Position numbers and translations under genes: made by a program
The notes under the pieces: generated by a model
The model's database searches: none
What the model was told of the DNA's origin: nothing
The model's input: only the letters and a program-made list of their open reading frames with translations
Part shown: positions 8,512 through 16,489 of the stretch, in pieces
How the letters are laid out: each line of letters begins with the position of its first letter
Numbering within the stretch: the stretch's first letter is position 1
Source of the DNA: Chryseobacterium gleum
GTDB lineage: Bacteria > Bacteroidota > Bacteroidia > Flavobacteriales_D > Crocinitomicaceae
Assembly: GCA_945888595.1 (NCBI GenBank)
Contig: CAMDAO010000017.1
Location: 1-34,637, forward strand
Length of the DNA: 34,637 bases
Direction of reading: 5' to 3'

Positions 8512-9588
8512 ATGAATTTAACACAAAATATTCAAGAATCAAATCGTCCTTTTTTAATCACGGGACCTTGCAGTGCGGAATCTCCTGAACAAGTGATGTC
8601 CGTTGCGAAGGAAATTGCTGTAAATGGCCATGCGAATGTTTTAAGAGCGGGTATTTGGAAACCTAGAACTCGTCCGGATTCGTTTGAAGGTATGGGCGAA
8701 ATCGCCTTGCCTTGGTTAATTGAAGCAGGAAAAGAAACTGGACTTCCCGTCACAATAGAAATTGCGAATCGTCATCATGCAGAATTAGCGTTAAAAGCTG
8801 GGGTTGATATTTTATGGATTGGCGCTAGAACAACTGTAAATCCTTTTGCGATTCAAGAAATTGCTGATTTTTTACAAGGAGTGAAAATTCCGGTCATGGT
8901 AAAAAATCCTGTGAATCCTGATTTAGAACTGTGGATTGGGGCCTTTGAACGTTTAGATAAAGCTGGCATCACTGATTTAGTAGCTATTCACCGAGGTTTT
9001 TCTGTGTACAAGCACCCTAAATATAGAAATGTTCCCACGTGGGAATTACCCATCGCTTTGCGCGAACGATTGCCCGATTTACCTATTATTTGCGACCCGA
9101 GTCATATTACAGGCAGGAGAGATTTATTGTTGGAAGTTTCTCAAAAAGCAATGGATTTAAACTTCGATGGATTGATGATTGAAACGCATCCGAATCCAGA
9201 TAAAGCATGGTCCGATGCTGCTCAACAAGTTACCCCAGATGGATTAAAAGATATTCTTAGGCAACTAATTCTTCGTACGAGAGATTTTTCTTCGATCGAT
9301 ACGGGTGCGATCGATGAACTTCGACTAAAAATAACCAATTTAGATGATCGCTTATTTGATATTCTGTCTGCCAGAATGAACATGAGTGAGGAAGTGGGCC
9401 GCTTTAAATTACAACATAACATTACCATTCTGCAGCAAGAATGGTGGATGAAAATAATTGAATCTCGTTTAAGTAAATCGGATAACTATCAACTTTCTGA
9501 GCGGTTTATTCGGCAAATAATGGATGCCATTCATCAAGAATCCATTCGTCACCAGACAAAAGTGATGAACAAACGAAATGAACCATGA
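8512..9588 (+). CDS. Bifunctional DAHP synthase / chorismate mutase
   Basis: The N-terminal domain (about residues 10-260) is a type I-beta, KDO8P synthase-like DAHP synthase that condenses erythrose 4-phosphate and PEP. Motifs are GPCSAES, RAGIWKPRTRP, VAIHRGF, CDPSHITGRR and IETHPNPDKAWSD. The C-terminal part (about 265-350) is an AroQ-type chorismate mutase helix bundle beginning IDELRLKITNLDDRLFDILSAR. This domain order is known from other Bacteroidota, where the mutase domain helps allosteric control. Thus the same protein acts at the entry of the shikimate pathway and at the branch to Phe/Tyr. It overlaps aroA by 4 bp and is preceded by the FYWW attenuator. Confidence 0.94.
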   Translation: MNLTQNIQESNRPFLITGPCSAESPEQVMSVAKEIAVNGHANVLRAGIWKPRTRPDSFEGMGEIALPWLIEAGKETGLPVTIEIANRHHAELALKAGVDILWIGARTTVNPFAIQEIADFLQGVKIPVMVKNPVNPDLELWIGAFERLDKAGITDLVAIHRGFSVYKHPKYRNVPTWELPIALRERLPDLPIICDPSHITGRRDLLLEVSQKAMDLNFDGLMIETHPNPDKAWSDAAQQVTPDGLKDILRQLILRTRDFSSIDTGAIDELRLKITNLDDRLFDILSARMNMSEEVGRFKLQHNITILQQEWWMKIIESRLSKSDNYQLSERFIRQIMDAIHQESIRHQTKVMNKRNEP

Positions 9589-10853
9589 AAAAAGTAATTC
9601 AACCTGGTAAAAGATTTGGAACAATAGCAATTCCAGCTTCAAAAAGTGATGCACAACGTTCCCTTTTAGCAGCGGCTTTAGCACATGGAGAAAGTAAAAT
9701 CCATAATATTGGCCAAAGTCAGGATGAAGTATCAATGATTTCCTCCATTCAAAAGTTAGGGGCAAAGGTGGATTTTATTAGTACAACATCAGCACGTATT
9801 ACTGGAATTAAAACCTTTCCCAAACAAGTGGAGTTAAATGTGGGTGAAAGTGGACTTGGAGTTCGCCTGCTGACCAGTATTTGCGCGGCACATGATGGAG
9901 TTTTTACCATTCTTGGTACTGGTTCTTTGGAAAGCCGACCTTTGACTTTTTTCAGTGACACACTGCCGAAATTTGGGGCTAAATTTCAATCAAACGATGG
10001 ATTTATTCCTTTACAAATTGAAGGTCCCATGGAGGGAGCAACCGTTGAATTAGACGGAAGTTTAAGTTCGCAATATATTTCAGGATTATTAATGGCTTTA
10101 CCGCTGGTAAAAAAAGACAGTCATTTGTCTATTTCAACTTTAAATAGTCTGCCCTATATTCAAATGACGTTAAGCACTTTAGGGAAATTTGGAATTGAAA
10201 TTCTTCATCAAAATTATGAGGAATTTATTATTCGAGGCGAACAAAAGTACATGCCAACAAACCACACCATTGAAAGTGATTGGAGTTCTGCTAGTTTTTG
10301 GTTGGTTGCTTCCGCGCTGGGAATGAATATTAAATTAACCGGACTTTCAATGACAAGTTTGCAGGCGGACAAACAAATTATTGACGCTTTTGAGGCAGCA
10401 AATTGCATCTTAAGCTACAAGGAAAATAAAATGAGAATGGATGGTCGAAATAGAACACCCTTTCAATTTGATGCTACTCATTGCCCTGATTTATTTCCTG
10501 CTTTGGCAACGTTTGCGGCATTGTGTGATGGCCGATCAGAAATAAAGGGTGTCAGTAGATTAGCGCATAAAGAAAGTAACCGAGGACTCGTTTTACAAGA
10601 AGAATTTGCAAATATTGGGGTACTTATTATTATAGATGGCGACATCATGCACATTCATGGAAAAACCAGTATTGAAGGAGGAAAAGTAGATGCTCACCAC
10701 GACCATCGGATAGCCATGTGCTTCGGAATCGCGGCACTTTTCGCAGATGAACCCATTGAAATAAAAGGTGCCGAAGCAGTCGCTAAAAGTTACCCTCAAT
10801 TTTGGGATGACCTAGAAGAATTATTTATAGATTCACGGTTCAAAAAGTCTTAA
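9585..10853 (+). CDS. aroA: 3-phosphoshikimate 1-carboxyvinyltransferase (EPSP synthase)
   Basis: Transfers the enolpyruvyl group of PEP to shikimate 3-phosphate. The 422-residue protein has PASKSDAQRSLLAAAL near the N-terminus, NVGESGLGVRLL (the diverged equivalent of the NAGTAMRP loop), DGSLSSQYISGLLMALPL, HKESNRG and DHRIAMCFGIAAL. The loop wording is diverged from enteric AroA but the order and length fit the family. It is translationally coupled to the DAHP synthase gene and shares its attenuator. Confidence 0.93.
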   Translation: MKKVIQPGKRFGTIAIPASKSDAQRSLLAAALAHGESKIHNIGQSQDEVSMISSIQKLGAKVDFISTTSARITGIKTFPKQVELNVGESGLGVRLLTSICAAHDGVFTILGTGSLESRPLTFFSDTLPKFGAKFQSNDGFIPLQIEGPMEGATVELDGSLSSQYISGLLMALPLVKKDSHLSISTLNSLPYIQMTLSTLGKFGIEILHQNYEEFIIRGEQKYMPTNHTIESDWSSASFWLVASALGMNIKLTGLSMTSLQADKQIIDAFEAANCILSYKENKMRMDGRNRTPFQFDATHCPDLFPALATFAALCDGRSEIKGVSRLAHKESNRGLVLQEEFANIGVLIIIDGDIMHIHGKTSIEGGKVDAHHDHRIAMCFGIAALFADEPIEIKGAEAVAKSYPQFWDDLEELFIDSRFKKS

Positions 10854-10984
10854 CCTATTTTTTGCCATTTTTAGCTCTTCCTTTACATGCTGAGTTGCGT
10901 ATATCCACTCAAATCGAGAAATAGACGCCATAATTTTCTTTTATATCTCAACTTTTTCATTAACTTAAGTAACAAAAATTGACC
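10854..10984 (+). other. Intergenic region between aroA and the recombinase gene
   Basis: 131 bp of AT-rich sequence with no clear hairpin terminator and no strong TAnnTTTG box. It is the boundary between core metabolism and the accessory region. Confidence 0.5.
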
Positions 10985-12406
10985 ATGAAAGAGAATCCAA
11001 TGACAAAACCACCTATTAATCAAACTATTACCAGTAAAAAAAGTTCATACAACGAGATTAAGATAGAAGTGTTTGAGCGACGAATTTTTTTAAAAATTCC
11101 GAAAAATGAAGCCGATATTGCATTTGTCCGTAAAATACAATTTGTGAAATGGGACAACAATTGGTTTCATTGGGTAATTCCCAACTATCCAGGCAACCTA
11201 TCTTTACTTCAAACCTACTTTAGTGGGAGAATAGATTCTTTTATTGAACACCAGAGCGAAATGGTAGAAATAAAGCCATTAGAGGAAAAAATACTAAAAA
11301 AGAGAGACGACGTTTTACTGATAAAAACAAAAAATAATCGATTAAGAATCCTATTTGGGTTTAATCAAAAACTACTTCAAACGATAAAAAAAATACCTTA
11401 TAATAGTTGGGATGGTAAAAACAAATGGTGGTCTATCCCTTATTCAGATTCATTTAAAGATCTTATATTGAAACAAATAGATGAGTTAAGTCTTTCTTTG
11501 ATCTATAAAGAAGAAGCCACAGAAGCGCCAAATACACACAAGCGCATAACTGCTTTTGATATTCCAAATTACAAGCAATGTCCGGAGGATTTTATCCTGA
11601 AATTAAAGGAATTGAGATACAGTTTAAATACCGAAAAGACCTATAAATTTGCCTTAGAAGATTATATCAATTACCATCATACAATTGACATTGACAAGCT
11701 AAACGAAAGTCATATTCAAACCTTCCTTAGACATCTTGTGATGGAGCGAAATGTATCTACTTCGTATCAAAACCAAGCCATCAATGCTGTAAAATTTTAT
11801 TATGAACGAGTATTAGGCGGTCAACGAAAAACGTATTTTATCGATCGACCAAAAAAAGAAAAAACATTACCAGTCGTTCTAAGCGAAGAAGAAATCATGC
11901 TTATTTTGCGCAGTGTAACGAATATAAAACACAAAGCAATTCTAATGATTATCTATTCTGCAGGCTTGCGTATTTCAGAATGCATTAATTTAAAAATAAA
12001 AGACATAGATTCTCATAGAATGCAAATTCGAGTTGAACAATCAAAAGGAAAGAAAGACCGTTACACCCTTTTAGCTACAAAAACTTTGCACGTGTTAAGA
12101 GATTATTTTAAAGAATATCGACCCAAAGAATTCCTATTTGAAGGACAAGATGGCGGATGCTATTCAGCGAGAAGCATTCAAAATATTTTCAGAGATGCTG
12201 TTGAAAGAGTAAAAATAAACAAGAAAGTAAGTGTTCATTCTCTCAGGCATAGTTTTGCAACTCATTTACTTGAGAATGGAACAAATTTAAGGTATATACA
12301 AAGTTTATTAGGGCACGCGAATAGTAAAACTACTGAAATATACACACATGTTACCACAAAGGGATTTGAAAATTTAAAAAGTCCTTTGGATAATTTGGAT
12401 ATCTAA
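10985..12406 (+). CDS. Tyrosine recombinase with N-terminal HARP-like repeats, probable cassette integrase
   Basis: The ATG at 10985 is taken in place of a TTG two codons earlier, giving 473 aa. In the 475-residue numbering from the TTG, a SAM-like N-terminal core-binding domain spans about 200-285 and the catalytic domain about 295-465. Catalytic residues are R331 (AGLRISEC), a Lys in SKGKKDR (356-359), H420 and R423 (HSLRHSFATHLLENG), H446 (LLGHANSKTT) and Y455 (IYTHV). The catalytic domain is XerC/D-like; I do not see the extra insertion before the HxxR patch that marks integron IntI proteins. Residues 25-90 and 110-175 form two related repeats (KWDNNWFHWVIP and SWDGKNKWWSIP), resembling the HARP domain of SMARCAL1-type annealing helicases. 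The gene lies 163 bp before the attI-like site and points the same way as the cassettes. Its role as the cassette integrase is inferred from this position. Confidence 0.88.
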   Translation: MKENPMTKPPINQTITSKKSSYNEIKIEVFERRIFLKIPKNEADIAFVRKIQFVKWDNNWFHWVIPNYPGNLSLLQTYFSGRIDSFIEHQSEMVEIKPLEEKILKKRDDVLLIKTKNNRLRILFGFNQKLLQTIKKIPYNSWDGKNKWWSIPYSDSFKDLILKQIDELSLSLIYKEEATEAPNTHKRITAFDIPNYKQCPEDFILKLKELRYSLNTEKTYKFALEDYINYHHTIDIDKLNESHIQTFLRHLVMERNVSTSYQNQAINAVKFYYERVLGGQRKTYFIDRPKKEKTLPVVLSEEEIMLILRSVTNIKHKAILMIIYSAGLRISECINLKIKDIDSHRMQIRVEQSKGKKDRYTLLATKTLHVLRDYFKEYRPKEFLFEGQDGGCYSARSIQNIFRDAVERVKINKKVSVHSLRHSFATHLLENGTNLRYIQSLLGHANSKTTEIYTHVTTKGFENLKSPLDNLDI

Positions 12407-12548
12407 AAAATAAATGTAATTTAGAAGAAAAATTGTAAAAAAGTATGAACCGACCGCTTAAGCTATTCATTTCTAAAGAGTCACAATCGGGAATAATCGG
12501 ATATCTAACTGATTTTGAATATATTAATAGAAATAGATATAGTGGATA

Positions 12549-12578
12549 TATACGCGCGTATAGCGACACGTTACAAGC
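12549..12578 (+). other. Single attI-like recombination site next to the recombinase gene
   Basis: A perfect 14-bp palindrome TATACGCGCGTATA (12549-12562) is followed by GCGACAC|GTTACAAGC, with the inferred crossover between C12569 and G12570. The GCGACAC|GTTA core is shared with the right side of the third attC-like site (21,895-21,904). GTTACAAGC is the exact reverse complement of GCTTGTAAC at 18928-18936, the start of the site that ends cassette 1. No 20-nt stem surrounds this site, so it looks like the unpaired primary site of the array and not another cassette end. Confidence 0.72.
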
Positions 12579-12590
12579 AACCCTATGACG

Positions 12591-12627
12591 ACAGTGATAA
12601 CATTAAACGACAGTGATAAAATGAACG
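12591..12627 (+). repeat. Short tandem repeat near the start of cassette 1
   Basis: ACGACAGTGATAA is followed 20 bp later by ACGACAGTGATAA and then by a partial third ACGACAG. The surrounding words (TAACATTAAA, ACGACAGAA) recur in altered form beside the hairpin before the arsenic operon (27887-27923), so this leader is shared by the two large cargo units. Confidence 0.6.
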
Positions 12628-12664
12628 ACAGAACAATTTTGGCAAAGCCATTTGGCTATCCTTC

Positions 12665-12730
12665 GCAAAAGCAAAAGAGCTGCAAAGCCAACGCACAAGC
12701 CAACGCGATTTGCAGCACATTTGCTTTTGC
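12665..12730. repeat. Second-family hairpin, copy 1 (before the ubiquitin-like operon)
   Basis: Arms 12665-12686 and 12709-12730 pair over 22 nt except for two A.A mismatches (AAAGAG facing CACATTT); the loop is 22 nt. CCAACGCAC occurs in the loop and CCAACCGCAC just after the right arm. Copies 2-4 have different stem sequences but keep the two mismatches and the CCAACGCAC/AACCGCAC words. Confidence 0.75.
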
Positions 12731-12832
12731 CCAACCGCACCAAGACCGTTCAGTATTAAACACATATTATTAACTTTGAAAAATTATTAGAAAAAATTAA
12801 ATGGAAGTTTTAAATGTTAAACTGCAGATAAA

Positions 12833-13801
12833 ATGAGCTATCAAAACAAATACGCAGTAAAAGCAAAAGCCCTCATCTACCAAGGTGAGTTGGACTACAT
12901 TTCAAAATGTGTTCTTGATTATCCCGACATTGAAACAGGCGGAGATTTATTTGGCTTTTGGACTTATTCAGGTTTTCCGGTTATTCAATATGTAATTGGG
13001 CCAGGGAAAAAAGCAAATCATCAAGTTGCCTTCTTCAATCAAGACATTGACTATTTGCGTGAAGTAGGAAATGCTTTGCGTAATACACACGGACTACAAC
13101 ACATTGGCGAGTGGCACTCACATCACAGGTTAGGACTTGCAGAACCAAGCGGACATGACATCACCACAGTTACGAAGGCAATTGATAATTACAACTTAGG
13201 AAAGTTTTTTTTGGTAATTACAAATGTTCACCAAAGTTCATCAGGCATCAACGGTTTTATGTTTACGAAACAACAAGGAAGAGTTTTTGATTACACTGGT
13301 TGGGTTGTTCTAAATGGAGAAAGTCCAATGAGAAATTCTTTTGACAAAGAATTTGATTCGCTTGTTTACAAACCACAAACACAACGAGCATCAATAGTTG
13401 ATTTGACAACAGCAAGTTTAGGAGAAACAGAATTTGTAAAACCTGAATACACTGCTGAATATTGGTTAAGCGACAAATCAAACCACAAGGTTCTAAAAAA
13501 TATAATTGACGGACTTAGTGACGGAGTTGAAGAAGTAAAAGTATTTCAGAACAACGAGGACAAATCAATTTACTTAATGTTTCAGCACAAGGAAAAAAAT
13601 TATTCCTTGTCATTCCCAACTGACTTTCCACAATCAAAGCCAGTGATAAAGGAACTATCAAATGAAGCGGAAACAATTATAGATGCTAACGGGCAAGAAT
13701 GGAATCCCGAAGAAGAAATTTCTAAATCAACAATTGCATTTACCGAAAATATTTTAGGAATTAAAAAGAAAACTTTCTTTCAAACTTTATTAAGCAAATA
13801 A
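12833..13801 (+). CDS. JAB/JAMM-domain protease with C-terminal E2-like domain
   Basis: The N-terminal JAB fold has E34 in ETGG and the metal site EWHSHH...SGHD (H95, H97, D109), the zinc-binding pattern of deubiquitinase-type metalloproteases. Residues about 195-290 contain YSLSFPTDFPQSKPVI, the strand-turn pattern of UBC/RWD folds, without a catalytic Cys. In bacterial ubiquitin-like operons such proteins process the modifier precursor or remove it from targets. It is the first gene of a tight operon: 1 bp separates it from the E2-like gene. Confidence 0.83.
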   Translation: MSYQNKYAVKAKALIYQGELDYISKCVLDYPDIETGGDLFGFWTYSGFPVIQYVIGPGKKANHQVAFFNQDIDYLREVGNALRNTHGLQHIGEWHSHHRLGLAEPSGHDITTVTKAIDNYNLGKFFLVITNVHQSSSGINGFMFTKQQGRVFDYTGWVVLNGESPMRNSFDKEFDSLVYKPQTQRASIVDLTTASLGETEFVKPEYTAEYWLSDKSNHKVLKNIIDGLSDGVEEVKVFQNNEDKSIYLMFQHKEKNYSLSFPTDFPQSKPVIKELSNEAETIIDANGQEWNPEEEISKSTIAFTENILGIKKKTFFQTLLSK

Positions 13802-13802
13802 A

Positions 13803-14228
13803 ATGACACCACAACGACTACAACACGAAACAGCAATTTTGGAAAAATACTTTCCTAAAAAATACAAGTTTGAAAACTTGAATTTAGCAAACGAACTTTT
13901 AGATGTTGGAGTAAAAACCCAATCAGGAAAAGTATATCGTTTAAATATCAGGTTGAAACCTGATTACCCAAACTCACTTCCTGAAGTATTTGTAGTTTAT
14001 CCATTGCCTTTGAGAAGGCATGATGGTTCTGCAATTGATGGTGCTTCACATGAATTGCATACGCTTTCAAATGATGGAGACAAAATACAAATCTGTCATT
14101 TCAAACCTAATAACTGGAATCCTATTCAATCACTTTACAAAATAGTTTTAAAAGCAAGAATTTGGCTTGAAGCATACGAAGGACATTTAAGAACAGGAAA
14201 ACCAGTTGACGATTATTTAAACAGTTAA
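13803..14228 (+). CDS. E2-like (UBC-fold) conjugation protein
   Basis: 141 residues. YRLNIRLKPDYPNSLPEVFV matches the UBC meander strands, followed by HTLSNDGDKIQICHF and NWNPIQSL. C98 in ICHF is the probable catalytic cysteine and W105-N-P follows as in many bacterial E2-like proteins. The eukaryotic HPN motif is not present. It is expected to receive the modifier from the E1-like protein encoded two genes downstream. Assignment rests on motif pattern and on its position between JAB and E1 genes. Confidence 0.75.
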   Translation: MTPQRLQHETAILEKYFPKKYKFENLNLANELLDVGVKTQSGKVYRLNIRLKPDYPNSLPEVFVVYPLPLRRHDGSAIDGASHELHTLSNDGDKIQICHFKPNNWNPIQSLYKIVLKARIWLEAYEGHLRTGKPVDDYLNS

Positions 14229-14241
14229 ACAATAAAATAAA

Positions 14242-14439
14242 ATGGAAAACGAAAACAAAGCAACAAATCAAGAGATAACTAATTCTCTTGAGCAAATGAA
14301 CAAGGGATTAAACAACAACAGCAATCAGTTGGTGTTTGACCCGACAACAGGAGAGTTTGTTGTTGCAAAGCCGAACCAACAAGTTTCGCCTGATGCAACT
14401 ACAATCAATTCAATAGCACAAGACGGATTCGCCAAGTAA
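14242..14439 (+). CDS. Small protein of the conjugation operon, candidate modifier
   Basis: 65 residues, Asn/Gln-rich and hydrophilic, with the segment LVFDPTTGEFVVAKP in the middle and the C-terminus IAQDGFAK. No ubiquitin beta-grasp pattern can be recognised, and the protein may be largely disordered. It lies 13 bp after the E2-like gene and 5 bp before the E1-like gene, where a modifier is often encoded. G62 followed by three residues could be exposed by the JAB protease. FxPxTGEF is repeated at the N-terminus of the Ig-like protein in the same operon. No function is established. Confidence 0.6.
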   Translation: MENENKATNQEITNSLEQMNKGLNNNSNQLVFDPTTGEFVVAKPNQQVSPDATTINSIAQDGFAK

Positions 14440-14444
14440 CGCCT

Positions 14445-15707
14445 ATGAAACCACTTGTATATGTTTACGAAGAACATCTTCGTGAACTGATTGCTGCTTC
14501 ACAAACAGATATAATCAGAGGCGTTGCCTTTGAATGGAAAGGTGAAAGCGTTTATCATGTTCACACAAAGTTTCCGAAGGTTGCACCTTCGGGCTATCCT
14601 TCAATTGCCTTTTTTAAAATTGAAAAAGACAAAGATGCATTTGAAAACTGCAAAAGCAGTTTTCAAATGGTTGCTGATAGCGTTCACAATCCTGATACTG
14701 GTTTTTATAATTCAGTTCTTGGTGTTTTCCTTTTCCTTGACAAAGAGAAACTTTATCAATGTGCGTTTAGAAAATCCGAAACTGGTATTGAAGAATGTGA
14801 AGTAAAATATGTTCCTGAAAAAAGTGAATTGTATTCACGAAGCAAAGGACTTATTGAAGTTGACATTTTGGAGAACAAGAATGTTTTGATAATTGGTTTA
14901 GGAAGTTTCGGTTCACAAATAGCCGTTGAACTTGCGAAAGCAGGTATTGGAAATTTTACATTGGTTGACTTTGACAGAGTTGAACTATCAAATATTTCAA
15001 GACACATTTGCGGAGTCAATGAATTAGGAAGATTAAAAACATTTGCGGTTCGTGATGCGATTCTTGTGAAAAATCCATTTGCAAAAATTGATACTTGTGA
15101 GATAGACATAAATGAAAAATTAGAGTTGCTTACGCAACTCATTCAAAAAACAGACATTGTAATTTGTGTTACAGATAATAACCGTAGTAGATTCAACATA
15201 AATGAAATTGCTTTTGGTTTAGACAAGCCAGTAATTTATGGCAGAGCAGTTACAAGAGCAGAAGGCGGTGATGTTTTCAAATTGAAAGGACATGCAAGCC
15301 CTTGTTATGCTTGCTTAGTAAATGAAAGCGGGCAAATGAAATTCGGAGGTGATGAAGAAATTTCTACAAAGAAACAAGCAACGGAAGCACTTCCAACATA
15401 CACTAATCAGAACGATATTAATGCTGTTGTGCAAGTTGGTTTATCATCAGACATTTTACCGATGTGCAACTTGATTGTAAAACTTTCATTGCTTGAACTT
15501 TCAAAAGGATTAAGCAGCGGAATAAATTCTCTTGAAAGCGAATTGACTTACGATTATTATTTCTGGGCAAACCGTAGAGAGAAAAATTATTTGAACTATC
15601 AGCCATTTAATAATTCCAAAATGCAACCAACCATTTTAAAATGGTTTGGTGCAAAAATTCCGACAAATCCTGATTGTTTTCTTTGTTCAACATTACAAAA
15701 CCAATGA
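14445..15707 (+). CDS. E1-like (ThiF/MoeB) activating enzyme
   Basis: 420 residues. The adenylation domain (about 140-350) has the nucleotide loop GLGSFG (151-156), VDFDRVELSNISRH with D175, D177, N183 and R186, and VTDNN near 244. Four cysteines, C287/C290 (PCYAC) and C411/C414 (DCFLC), form the zinc site typical of the family. The N-terminal 130 residues are an extra domain that I do not recognise. Expected reaction: ATP-dependent adenylation of the modifier C-terminus and transfer to a thiol. The stop overlaps the next start by 4 bp. Confidence 0.87.
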   Translation: MKPLVYVYEEHLRELIAASQTDIIRGVAFEWKGESVYHVHTKFPKVAPSGYPSIAFFKIEKDKDAFENCKSSFQMVADSVHNPDTGFYNSVLGVFLFLDKEKLYQCAFRKSETGIEECEVKYVPEKSELYSRSKGLIEVDILENKNVLIIGLGSFGSQIAVELAKAGIGNFTLVDFDRVELSNISRHICGVNELGRLKTFAVRDAILVKNPFAKIDTCEIDINEKLELLTQLIQKTDIVICVTDNNRSRFNINEIAFGLDKPVIYGRAVTRAEGGDVFKLKGHASPCYACLVNESGQMKFGGDEEISTKKQATEALPTYTNQNDINAVVQVGLSSDILPMCNLIVKLSLLELSKGLSSGINSLESELTYDYYFWANRREKNYLNYQPFNNSKMQPTILKWFGAKIPTNPDCFLCSTLQNQ

Positions 15708-16489
15708 ACGAAAATATTCGCTTAGACGATAGCACGGTGTTTAATCCGCAGACAGGAGAGTTTGGAACTCTACCTCAAATTTTGCTATTCTCTACTGACA
15801 AGAATATTTTAACTGACGAAACACCAGCAATAGTAAATTGGACAGTATCAAACGCAACTGTAATAAAACTAAACAATGAAGTAGTTGAACCGACTGGAAC
15901 AAGAGAGTTTCATACAAGTGAACCTTTGACACTTACCCTATCCGCTTCAAATGATGTTGGTGCGGCAGAACCTAAGGCAATTACAATTGACATTGACAGA
16001 CGAATTCCTGTTATTCACTTTTTCAAACCGAATGTTCCAGTTGCAATAAAAGGTTCTCCCGTAGTATTGAATTGGAATGTTGAAGGAGCATACAAAATTG
16101 AAATTGGTGGAATAGGAATAGTGCCAAGCACTTCATCAAAAACAATAACATTAGGCGACAACGGAGTATTTACTCTCATCGCTAAAAATTATTTTGGTAT
16201 TCAAACAGAAGTAACAGCATCTGTAACAGTTTTCCCTACTCCCATTTTAGAAAGATTAATTGTTCCAATTCCTGACTTCAACAGAAAACTAAATTTGAAT
16301 CCACTTCATATTGAAGCACCAATTATTGATGTTTCAATTAAACGAAGTTACTCACTTGAAAAACCCAACTTTACAAAACAGTCATTTGACTTGCAAACAA
16401 CAAGGGCAATGCACAAACCAAAATATTCATACTTCAATCTGTCAGAAGTATTTCACCGAATAACAAAATCATTAAGAAACACGACATGA
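15704..16489 (+). CDS. Ig-like protein of the conjugation operon
   Basis: The ATG at 15704 overlaps the E1 stop (ATGA) and is preferred to an upstream in-frame start. The 261 residues begin MNENIRLDDSTVFNPQTGEFG, sharing the FNPQTGEF/FDPTTGEF motif with the small protein. Two beta-rich Ig-like segments follow (about 25-100 with VNWTVSNATVIKLN; about 105-180 with VLNWNVEGAYKIEIGG). The basic C-terminal 70 residues look unstructured. There is no signal peptide, so it is cytoplasmic. It could be a target, adaptor or sensor; the function is unknown. Confidence 0.65.
   Translation: MNENIRLDDSTVFNPQTGEFGTLPQILLFSTDKNILTDETPAIVNWTVSNATVIKLNNEVVEPTGTREFHTSEPLTLTLSASNDVGAAEPKAITIDIDRRIPVIHFFKPNVPVAIKGSPVVLNWNVEGAYKIEIGGIGIVPSTSSKTITLGDNGVFTLIAKNYFGIQTEVTASVTVFPTPILERLIVPIPDFNRKLNLNPLHIEAPIIDVSIKRSYSLEKPNFTKQSFDLQTTRAMHKPKYSYFNLSEVFHRITKSLRNTT

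Noticed and set aside
10985-12406. Calling the recombinase a class-type IntI
   Set aside because: The catalytic residues fit any Xer/Int protein, and the extra segment that defines IntI before the HxxR patch is not visible. The integrase role is kept, the IntI name is not.
12585-12773. Open frames on both strands within the first second-family hairpin
   Set aside because: They follow the palindrome, have low-complexity products and no recognisable start context.
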